DNA of 64,000 nucleotides from Paenibacillus sp. MAHUQ-63 (GTDB lineage Bacteria; Bacillota; Bacilli; Paenibacillales; NBRC-103111), in assembly GCF_028765165.1 (NCBI RefSeq), contig NZ_JARADB010000006.1:1-64000 (forward strand), given 5' to 3'. Positions within the stretch are counted from its first letter, which is position 1. Each line of letters begins with the position of its first letter. The notes beneath the pieces are model-generated. The model was given only the letters and a program-made list of their open reading frames with translations, was not told where the DNA came from and ran no database searches. Both the position numbers and the translations under genes were made by a program. Below, one piece after another: positions 52,301 to 58,245 of the stretch.

Positions 52301-53705
52301 GCGCGATCAAACCGAAAGCCGAGAGCTGCTATTGACCGTGGATGGAAAAGTACCGGCGGCTTCCGTACTTACGTTACTGGAAGGTGCTGTGAAGGATCTT
52401 CAAGGAAACGCTTCGCCGGCTGCTACAGCGAATCTGGCACCTGACAGCAATCCGCCCACACCCTCTTCGTCTTCAGGCGGCGGCTCACCGGTTCCTTCCA
52501 CTAAGGATCCCTTGGATCTGGGTGAGAAAGCGGTAGTGGAGAAGAAAACGTCTTCCACGGGCGGAACGATCCTGTATCTGACGATTGGGAAAGAGGCAAT
52601 AACGGAAGCCCTGAAACAATTGAAGCCGTCTCAAGAGCTTTATATCGGGGTCAAAGAGCCTGCTGACGAGATCATCCTGCAGTTCCCTGCAGAGAGTATC
52701 GGCCCAATGGCGGATGCACACGCTATTCTTCGAGTGACATCTGACCATACGAGCATCAAGTTGGACCCTTCCGCATTCTCGATCAGGGATGAGGAAGAGG
52801 GGGCGAAGGTTCGAGTAACCTTACATCTAGCGAAAGGTCAGCTGAGCAAAGAAGCGGAGGAAGCAGCCCGTAAGGTGAGCTTGGATCCGAATTCAATAGC
52901 GGGGGCCGCAAGTGTCGTCATCGAAACGGTGAACGGGGCCAAAGTCGTGCTTGTGCCTCTCTCCAAGGCGAATGCTATAGAGGGCAACTTCTCAGGACTT
53001 CAAGGGAAATCTCTGGATATTTACCGGTACGATCCTGCAGCCGCAGCCTGGTCGTACGTGCGCAGCAAGCCGAACGGCGATCAAGGGCTGAAGTTTGATA
53101 TGAGCGGCGGCGGCATCTTTGCGGTCATGAGCTATGCGAACAGCTTCACGGACACACACAACCATTGGGCGATGGAGGAAATCGATTGGATGGCGCGGCG
53201 ACTCTTGGTGAACGGGGTCTCCCCATCCGAATTCCGGCCGGAGGGTGCGGTCAGCAGGGCGGAGTTCGCCGCCATGCTCGTCCGGGCTTTGGGAATAAAG
53301 GCGCAGGGGACTCCATCGCATGTGACCTTCTCCGACGTGAGCGAGACCGCCTGGTACTATCGGGAGGTTCTTGCAGCGGCGCAGAGCGGTCTTGTCAATG
53401 GCTTGGAGTCTGGGCGATTCGCGCCTGACGAGAACATAACCCGCGAACAAATGGCGGTTATGATGGCCCGCGCTTACAGCTTCGTAACCTCAGGCAAGAG
53501 CGCCCTATCTGCGGACACTTCTACCGATAAATTTAAGGATAGTGACCGGATTCAGAGCTGGGCGAAGGATGCTGTGGCGCTGGTCGTGAAGATGGGCATT
53601 ATGCAGGGGATGACGGACGATACTTATGTGCCGGAAGGCATCACAACCCGTGCACAAGCAGCAGTCGTGTTGAAGAGATTCCTAATGAAACAAGAACAAG
53701 AATAG
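46317..53705 (+). CDS. Giant multidomain surface protein with three SLH domains
   Basis: A 2462-residue exported protein. A signal peptide ends near PAAAETS (residue ~31). Residues ~90-440 are TolB/PD40-like beta-propeller repeats (PSISADGSKIAFVSKSK, YLYDRD). A fibronectin-III-like domain (~458-555) and Ig- or CNA-B-like beta units follow. A DUF11-like unit is at ~1139-1239 and an Ig-like one at ~1262-1347. At ~1645-1689 lies an Ala/Gly-rich hydrophobic stretch (ALAALVVGEVAKTALG, GGGAVVAGF), unusual in an otherwise beta protein. Two SwmB-like domains and a Ser/Gly linker (~2045-2062) precede three SLH domains (~2275-2458) that bind wall pyruvylated polymer. Enzyme motifs were not found. It stands alone between terminators. 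The start follows ggagga. Confidence 0.9.
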   Translation: MTFGLMQKIRNKLAILLVTALMATSVMPAAAETSIASTGNSMSSVTETVYDRVYAPLVRPAAAAAPLSWNVLSKLSRGLLSMTYAAANRPISELSADERYLAFLTYDLTADAGAGRIVVQIQDRRTGEVRRIQTPSETGWVHHFDMTPDARYIAYSYSEELVSPNVKVYLYDRVSQSLTTINAVGASQGFPDFDSEKVAVSDDGRFVAFDTAANGLVSGDQDGKRDVYLYDRDAPGAKLQRLSTPIDTNSSDESLDPSISADGSKIAFVSKSKLTAQDDYIGTESLYLFDRTAADGQQLKRITQGYTPSLSGDGRLMAFTTYRDDLGTVDTNGKNDIYVYDDADGSFRRVSFKADGTEFDQDSSHPSISRSGAYVAYETVVLVTDDTGDVDEESEVYVSDSQGLNSARVAVPGAPYSLIPPGERPAVSDTGTVNFYSFNLERFGGTEIPFPDYFIAANGTMPVWPAGSSLQASDAGKDHITLSWPGISDPDGVTGYALYKNGIPIQYIPATGQASYSVALTNQVREEAIDDVFQVEAIDGKYHWSSNGPTYTWESDGGSNPPPTDLMLNWRGERSNANGPLKNESTIKIIASGMPGLETKVEWTYKEELNGTETTQKASVPLTEGAANTGIYQGAFKMSPNATELTSILLKQRKADGTEMVERAEDLPIPVGGTLQIQFANASLEELQGAILTVWGPEGDRSLTVGDKGVEPLTGLMPGDEYQIYLHTSNYQYEMGRQEGITIRPGRTSTAILPVTVPAQVRVKVVNAEGKPVANVPVTLWDAERELLMMSSTAVDGMTYAYDGLLRDQIVTAELDLGDLFYELAPGTKLNLKLEGGENVLTVHLISPDRGMMELTVRDPANKPVFNAYVTATQTYKGQPVVTKARTSLDGKVRMELFAGEVLLEATETSNLYNSGQIHTTVAANTTTIMDIPVRQPGQGIVNLRVFKKALDTEWQGPLNMENEMFLSHVQSKFGWVSTYFSNAVSIGGSPGTPVNVCVSGAIYAYVSQCKDVILDNNSNATAEIRLEETGARVQGKVELGRNIYYGATVYELKDNGSKVYVSNAWDNNFQTDVFNINVPRSGHYRLEANRSIRDANYRYRYEYATVDFSIAANEIKNLGQITFSPARYFANQTGNHLMAQTVSAMPGSTISLRASYRNNNNASAENALLVLDIPEGTSLVTDNLGNKAVTGAKGPITVAGNTLSVPLGNLAKNDEGSVVYKLAVSSAFNRDVLVSAARIQATLGSETIEEKLGTVYMDAPKVTLEAPERVSDPERAAVLTGFAPAGSTLMIYDSNVRIGGAVANASGVWKTPVTLADLDGPGYHVLWAETSVNGVGLKSSKVYVMYDANGPQLLRMAMAQAPAGRWVTAAAGKEVPDFAYTVVPGNPFLLDFEFSNPDQVENVRVYMDGQEGDPIEAVREGELFRATVPTTHDALGGIYIDYDVKKPERVYDGAMPDLDQVRASLPPMMRDFEVVSKTPFELANGVYSGTVVLKFPQLGNKVMTITLTVDPDSNYRPTESEKELAARSGVPAIQSGFEVSETETSLSIKTRGYMPSNLISEEFTGLAGLRAFGRPAKAGDWGHTAEYFMEIKSDVDEVKGQIDEFKGQYEDYMGFAGKVNKIMYNVETSGLDCLEELPATVKQGGKALAALVVGEVAKTALGAWTGAMALTGGGAVVAGFATGVLEDKIDNYVDEQIDAIGSGYNKCSDNPDRKKNKGRKIARPKWIYDPSGYVYEAVKSNPLPDVTATVSYLDKNSGVWESWDAKEYDQINPQLTDAAGKYGWDVPPGRWKVTWSKKGYQTMSSDELDVPPPRTEVNAGMISRDAPTISSVTGVTYAGGSYVDITFSKYLKVVGLKAGAVTLTLNGQELEGIAAFIQQEASASDETVMLSRTIRFTPKAPLTGNGAKYELQLDPAYVTSYAGVKMTAATSFVQEFTPTALDTAGPALAAVKVESGGRILRLTYNEPIAATADPGKIRLNGTEGLITSAVAVTQRDQTESRELLLTVDGKVPAASVLTLLEGAVKDLQGNASPAATANLAPDSNPPTPSSSSGGGSPVPSTKDPLDLGEKAVVEKKTSSTGGTILYLTIGKEAITEALKQLKPSQELYIGVKEPADEIILQFPAESIGPMADAHAILRVTSDHTSIKLDPSAFSIRDEEEGAKVRVTLHLAKGQLSKEAEEAARKVSLDPNSIAGAASVVIETVNGAKVVLVPLSKANAIEGNFSGLQGKSLDIYRYDPAAAAWSYVRSKPNGDQGLKFDMSGGGIFAVMSYANSFTDTHNHWAMEEIDWMARRLLVNGVSPSEFRPEGAVSRAEFAAMLVRALGIKAQGTPSHVTFSDVSETAWYYREVLAAAQSGLVNGLESGRFAPDENITREQMAVMMARAYSFVTSGKSALSADTSTDKFKDSDRIQSWAKDAVALVVKMGIMQGMTDDTYVPEGITTRAQAAVVLKRFLMKQEQE

Positions 53706-53713
53706 CAGAAACG

Positions 53714-53753
53714 AATAGCCTCCTTCCCTGGCATGTCAGGGAAGGAGGCTATT
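53714..53753. terminator. Bidirectional terminator between the SLH gene and tetR
   Basis: A perfect 17-bp inverted repeat (aatagcctccttccctg and its complement) with a six-base loop, between two convergent genes. There is no T tract on the plus side. Confidence 0.75.
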
Positions 53754-53780
53754 GCTGTATGTAATGGGGTTTGCCGTTAT

Positions 53781-54359
53781 TCAACGCCGGATTCCTTTGT
53801 AAATAAAATCGATAACTTCTTGCTCAATCGGGTAGTTATTGCTTTCCGTTTCACCGATGATGACTTCCATCATACCAACCTTGGAGACGGAAACCATGCT
53901 CATACATCCAAGGATGAGGCGCAAAGCATTCGATGTGGATTGGTATTCAAAAACGCCTTTGGCTCTGCCGTTCTCCAGAATGCTCTTTAATTTATTCGTG
54001 GAGTTTTGGATGAACGTAATGATTTTGTCCGCTCGTGTGCTGTTCATGGCCAGTTCTTGCCGGATGATTTGTGAAATTTCCCGTTCCCGCTGGTAGAAAG
54101 CAATCATCACCTCAAGGTAATTTTGCAAATCTTGCTTGGGATCCCCCGTCTCGGGAGTAAAGGGCAGCTTCTCGAGCGGTTCGAGTATGGCCAGAAAGAC
54201 GTTCTCCTTGCCTCCGAAATGATACGAAATAAGCGGCAGCGACACGCCGGCTTCGTCACAAATTTTTCTGACGCTCGTTCCTTCATACCCCTGCTGGGCG
54301 AACAGCTTCTTAGCAGATATGATAATTTTATGCTTCACATCGAGTTCTTGTTTGCTCAT
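53781..54359 (-). CDS. TetR/AcrR family transcriptional regulator
   Basis: A 192-residue repressor. The N-terminal TetR helix-turn-helix is KIIISAKKLFAQQGYEGTSVRKICDEAGVSLPLISYHFGGKENVFLAIL (about 11-58). The C-terminal helical ligand domain is of the CecR/DUF1956-like type. It is divergent from an efflux operon that carries several copies of the sequence TAACA-N2-TGTTA, one of which also lies 25 bases before its own start. It most likely represses both. The ligand is unknown but is probably a substrate of the exporter. Confidence 0.9.
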   Translation of the reverse strand: MSKQELDVKHKIIISAKKLFAQQGYEGTSVRKICDEAGVSLPLISYHFGGKENVFLAILEPLEKLPFTPETGDPKQDLQNYLEVMIAFYQREREISQIIRQELAMNSTRADKIITFIQNSTNKLKSILENGRAKGVFEYQSTSNALRLILGCMSMVSVSKVGMMEVIIGETESNNYPIEQEVIDFIYKGIRR

Positions 54360-54383
54360 CGAGGAATCGACTGCACCTCCGTT

Positions 54384-54395
54384 TAACAGTTGTTA
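54384..54395. promoter_or_regulatory. Probable TetR operator near tetR
   Basis: TAACA-gt-TGTTA, the same 12-base palindrome (on the other strand) as the main site at 54561-54572. It lies 25 bases upstream of the tetR start, fitting autoregulation. Confidence 0.6.
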
Positions 54396-54516
54396 GCAGC
54401 ATCTGTTTTAACGAATTTTATAGGAGAATATCACTGAAGTCAAACGCCTGCGAGTCCTGCCAAGGGACCGCGGGTTTCTTTCATTTAAGGTCTATTGGTA
54501 ATCTGGAAATTTTTCA

Positions 54517-54545
54517 TTGACGGTCTGAGGAAGAGGACCTATAAT
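54517..54545 (+). promoter_or_regulatory. Strong sigma-A promoter of the efflux operon
   Basis: TTGACG at 54517-54522 and a perfect TATAAT at 54540-54545, exactly 17 bases apart. Transcription should start near 54552, just before the operator array. Confidence 0.85.
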
Positions 54546-54558
54546 TACCTCCATGTAG

Positions 54559-54597
54559 TTTAACAACTGTTAAAAACGATTGTTAAAAACAATTGTT
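54559..54597. promoter_or_regulatory. Array of TetR-like operators in the efflux leader
   Basis: Three spaced sites: a 16-base palindrome TTTAACA-ac-TGTTAAA (54559-54574), a half-like site CGATTGTTAAA (54578-54588) and AACAATTGTT (54588-54597). Together they sit from about +7 to +46, between the promoter and the ribosome-binding site. Binding would block transcription from the strong promoter. Confidence 0.65.
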
Positions 54598-54621
54598 CAA
54601 AGGGCGAGGGGGAGGAGAAAC

Positions 54622-55281
54622 ATGAAACGAAAAATTATGTTGTATGTCATTTTGACGATTATCGTTATTGGCGGAGGCGGGATTGCCGGTTATTTCTGGT
54701 ATGAGGGCCAAAATTATATCTCGACCGAGGATTCCCGGCTGGCAGGGGATATCTATAAAGTCATGCCGCGTATTACAGGCAAGGTGACCTCCTTGCAGGT
54801 TGAAGAGGGCGCGCATGTGCTCGCCGATCAGATTATCGGACAGCAGGATATCAATAATCTGGCTACGAGCAGTATGGATCAAGCGGCGTTGAGATCGCCT
54901 ATCGACGGCACCGTCATCAAGACTTTGATCAAGACCGGGGAAGTTGCGTCGGTTGGTCAGGCCGTTGCGATGGTTGTCGACTCCAGCAGGCTGTTCGTGT
55001 CTGCCAATATCGAGGAGACGGCGATCAATAAAGTCCATGAGGGCCAGAAGGTCGACATCAAGCTGGATAATTTTCCAGGCAAAGTGCTAACGGGGAAAGT
55101 ACAGGAAATAAGCAGGGCCACAGCCTCGACTTTCTCGCTGCTGCCTGCTACGAATACGAGCGGTAATTTCACCAAAGTCACTCAGCGCATTCCGGTTAAA
55201 ATAGCGATCGAAGATCATCAGGGCCTTGATTTAATGCCTGGCATCAGCTCGAACATCAAAATTCACTTGAAGAGCAATTAG
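54622..55281 (+). CDS. HlyD family membrane-fusion protein (EmrA-like), short
   Basis: A 219-residue adaptor. One N-terminal membrane anchor (about 3-25) is followed by a biotinyl-lipoyl hybrid domain (DIYKVMPRITGKVTSLQVEEGAHVLADQIIGQQDINNLA...LRSPIDGTVIKTLIKTGEVASVGQAVAMVVDSSRLFVSANIEETAINKVHEGQKVDIKLD) and a beta-barrel. It is much shorter than E. coli EmrA because the long coiled-coil hairpin is missing. The ATG at 54622 follows ggagg. Such adaptors couple MFS exporters to the outside. First gene of the efflux operon. Confidence 0.88.
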   Translation: MKRKIMLYVILTIIVIGGGGIAGYFWYEGQNYISTEDSRLAGDIYKVMPRITGKVTSLQVEEGAHVLADQIIGQQDINNLATSSMDQAALRSPIDGTVIKTLIKTGEVASVGQAVAMVVDSSRLFVSANIEETAINKVHEGQKVDIKLDNFPGKVLTGKVQEISRATASTFSLLPATNTSGNFTKVTQRIPVKIAIEDHQGLDLMPGISSNIKIHLKSN

Positions 55282-55300
55282 ACAAGGAGGAGCCATTCCA

Positions 55301-56617
55301 ATGAATAGATTAAACAAATTAATTGTTCCTGCCGCTTTGCTGCTTGCCGCTATTACCGTGCTTCCCGCATGCGGGGCTATAGAGGCGGAAGAAGCGGGTG
55401 CGGCGGCCGTTCCTGTTCAAGTGATCAAGCTGGGACCTAGTGCGGCTGCAAGTCTGAACGGCAAAGTGATTCCCGACCAGAGCATTAATATCGTATCGAA
55501 GGTATCCGGCAAAGTTGCTGAAGTTCGTGTGCAGGAAGGCAGTAAGGTGAAGAAGGGCGATGTACTCGTGCAATTGGAGACGACGGAGTTGATTCAGCAA
55601 GTGAAACAAGCCGAATCTTCCAGCAGCGCAGCTCAGGCTAAGCTGGCCGATACGCAAGCGGGTGCCCGTAAACAAGAGATTGCCGGACTACAAAGCGCCA
55701 TCACTGCAGCGAGAGGGGCATACGAGCAGGCAACGGCGGCTGTCGAACAGGCCAAGGCGGGCTTCGACCTCGCCGCAAGCACATATAACCGGCTTCGCAA
55801 TGCATTCGAGAGCAGCTCCAATGTGTCGCAGGATGATATGGACAAAGGAACCTTCGAATTCGAGAAGGCCAATGCAGCTTATGAGCAAGCACAGGGCGCA
55901 CAGAAAGCCGCTGAAGCACAGTGGAGAGGAACCGAAGCCAAGCTGGAGCTTGCCATCAGCGGTCCGACGGAAAATACGCTCAAAGCGCTTCAAGCGGACG
56001 TCGAACGCCTGAATGCGAGTCTTGAGCTTGCCAACAGCGGGCTGAGCAATGCGACCATTACCGCTCCGATTGACGGAGTGATCGTGAAGAAGGGCATTTC
56101 GCCGGGTGAGCTGGCGCAGGCCGGGGCGCAGATCCTCTCGTTAGTTAATATGGATCAAGTCCAAGTGGAGCTGAGCGTAGCGGATAACCAAATTACACAA
56201 GTGAAGGAAGGCATGAACGTAGACGTTACGATACAGAACGTGCCGGGTAAAAGCTTTCCGGGCGTGGTTTCATTCGTCAGCCCGGTCGCGAACACCAACA
56301 GCAATTCATTTCCTGTGAAGGTGAAGGTTGATAATAAAGAAGGCTTGCTGTTTGCCGGGATGGTAGCGGAGGTTAACCTGCAGGCTTCGCAGCAGAGTCG
56401 TCTGGAAGTGCCCAAAAGCGCTGTGATCCGCAAAGACCAGAAAGATTATGTGTTCACGGCGGACAACGGCATGGCGCATCTCGTTGAAGTGCAAACCGAA
56501 GTGAAGAACCAGGACTGGCTGTATGTGGCGTCTAACGGAAGCATCAAGGCCAATCAACAAATTATCGTGAAGCCTGCGGATAGCTTGACTGAAGGCACGA
56601 AGGTTAAAGCCGAATAG
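55301..56617 (+). CDS. HlyD/RND-type efflux adaptor, lipoprotein
   Basis: A 438-residue membrane-fusion protein. The N-terminus has a lipobox (VLPAC at about 20-24), so the mature protein is lipid-anchored. A beta-barrel and lipoyl half are followed by a long coiled-coil hairpin (about 95-230, rich in Ala, Gln and Glu), the second lipoyl half (ITAPIDGVIVKKGISPGELAQAGAQILSLVNMDQVQVELSVADN) and the membrane-proximal domain. It starts 20 bases after the first adaptor, so the operon has two adaptors of different type. Substrate unknown. Confidence 0.9.
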   Translation: MNRLNKLIVPAALLLAAITVLPACGAIEAEEAGAAAVPVQVIKLGPSAAASLNGKVIPDQSINIVSKVSGKVAEVRVQEGSKVKKGDVLVQLETTELIQQVKQAESSSSAAQAKLADTQAGARKQEIAGLQSAITAARGAYEQATAAVEQAKAGFDLAASTYNRLRNAFESSSNVSQDDMDKGTFEFEKANAAYEQAQGAQKAAEAQWRGTEAKLELAISGPTENTLKALQADVERLNASLELANSGLSNATITAPIDGVIVKKGISPGELAQAGAQILSLVNMDQVQVELSVADNQITQVKEGMNVDVTIQNVPGKSFPGVVSFVSPVANTNSNSFPVKVKVDNKEGLLFAGMVAEVNLQASQQSRLEVPKSAVIRKDQKDYVFTADNGMAHLVEVQTEVKNQDWLYVASNGSIKANQQIIVKPADSLTEGTKVKAE

Positions 56618-56628
56618 GAGGCGCACTC

Positions 56629-58200
56629 ATGGCCGATGGATCGGTAGTAACACAACCAAAATCAGAGGGCAATGGCCAGATGTGGCTGTCGCTAATTGCT
56701 ATCGTTACGGGGACTTTCGTAGCTGTACTGAACAGCAGCCTAATGAACGTAGCTATGAACAAATTCGTTGCGGTTTTCGGTTCGGACCTCGCGACGATGC
56801 AGTGGATCATAACGGGATATACACTGGCTTCCGCTATGGTGATTCCCATGAGCGGGTATTTGGGCGCGAGATTCGGCAATAAAAATTTATTTATCTATTC
56901 CGTAGCCGGGTTTACGATATTTTCCGTTCTATGCGGTTTGGCGTGGAGCGCCAACACCATGATCATATTCAGGATCATTCAAGGGTTCGCCGGCGGTTTC
57001 ATCATGCCGGTGGGGATGTCGATTATTTTCACGACTTTTCCTAAGGAGAAAACAGGTACGGCAATGGGACTATGGGGGATCGCGGCCATGGTGGCGCCCG
57101 CTCTCGGGCCGACGTTCGGGGGGTATCTCATCCAGAATTTCAGCTGGCGGCTTCTCTTTTTCATCAATGTCCCGATCGGAATTCTGGCTGTTGTACTCGG
57201 TAAGATACTGATGAAGGAGTCTCCTCGGGCGTCCGGGTTGAAATTTGACACGCCGGGGGCCGCTTTATCCATGATTTTCTTCGGGAGCCTGCTGCTCGCC
57301 TTGAGCAAAGGACAATCGGAAGGCTGGACGTCCTTGTTCATTGTCAGTCTGTTATTTATTGCACTCTCCAGTTTCATGCTGTTGATTTGGGTGGAGCTTG
57401 GAGCCAAACAGCCTGTTCTGGACTTGAGCTTATTCAAAAATGTGAAATTTACGATCAGTGTCGTTTCCGGCAGCCTGGTGATGATGGCCATGATGGGCGG
57501 CACTTTCCTGGCGCCGGTGTATCTCCAAAGCATTCAAGGGCTTAATGCCATGCAGACGGGTATTCTCTTGATGCCGCAATCCATCGCGATGGCGGTGATG
57601 ATGGCTGTCAGCGGCAAATTGGTAGAGAAATTCGGGGTTGTTCCGGTTTGTATCGCCGGACTGGCGATCTTAGGAATAACGACCGCGGAACTGCATCTAT
57701 TGACGGCAGATACGCCGAATCATTGGCTGAACTTCATGCTCACGATCCGCGGGATTGGCATAGGCGTTTGCCTGATGCCGCTGACCTCTGCGGGCATGAA
57801 TGCGGTCGCACCGGAGCAAATCGGTAACGCCTCGCCGCTCTCGAATGTGCTTCGCCAGGTGGCGGGATCGCTGGGGATTGCTATATTTACCGCGATTATG
57901 GGCAATCGTCAGATCGTCCATTATCAGCACATTACCGAAAGCGTGCCTGTCGATTCCGTGATGGCGAACACTACCGTATCGACGCTTACCGGAGCTATTT
58001 ATGCTTGGGCGGTGGATAGGGCTACGGCTACGGGAACAGCGACCTCTTATCTTGCCGGCTTCATGCAGAAAGAGGCCTACGTCAGGTCTATTGCAGATAC
58101 TTTTTTTATCTCGGCCATTCCGGCCTTCGTATGTATTCCGTTCGTTCTATTCTTCATTAATCGGAGAAAGAAACCCGTTGAAGTCAAAGAGCAGACCTAA
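56629..58200 (+). CDS. DHA2 family MFS exporter (EmrB/QacA type)
   Basis: A 523-residue permease with 14 predicted membrane segments. Motifs include the MFS loop GYLGARFGNKN, the TM5 motif C-like GPTFGGYLIQNFSWRLLFFINVPIG and the N-terminal LNSSLMNVAMNKF. DHA2 pumps use the proton gradient to expel drugs, dyes or metabolites. With the two adaptors it forms an EmrAB-like unit under the TetR operators. It starts 12 bases after the lipoprotein gene. The substrate cannot be predicted. Confidence 0.92.
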   Translation: MADGSVVTQPKSEGNGQMWLSLIAIVTGTFVAVLNSSLMNVAMNKFVAVFGSDLATMQWIITGYTLASAMVIPMSGYLGARFGNKNLFIYSVAGFTIFSVLCGLAWSANTMIIFRIIQGFAGGFIMPVGMSIIFTTFPKEKTGTAMGLWGIAAMVAPALGPTFGGYLIQNFSWRLLFFINVPIGILAVVLGKILMKESPRASGLKFDTPGAALSMIFFGSLLLALSKGQSEGWTSLFIVSLLFIALSSFMLLIWVELGAKQPVLDLSLFKNVKFTISVVSGSLVMMAMMGGTFLAPVYLQSIQGLNAMQTGILLMPQSIAMAVMMAVSGKLVEKFGVVPVCIAGLAILGITTAELHLLTADTPNHWLNFMLTIRGIGIGVCLMPLTSAGMNAVAPEQIGNASPLSNVLRQVAGSLGIAIFTAIMGNRQIVHYQHITESVPVDSVMANTTVSTLTGAIYAWAVDRATATGTATSYLAGFMQKEAYVRSIADTFFISAIPAFVCIPFVLFFINRRKKPVEVKEQT

Positions 58201-58245
58201 GCGCATGCGGATGTAAGATCGATATATGATGGGAGGCACTAAACA

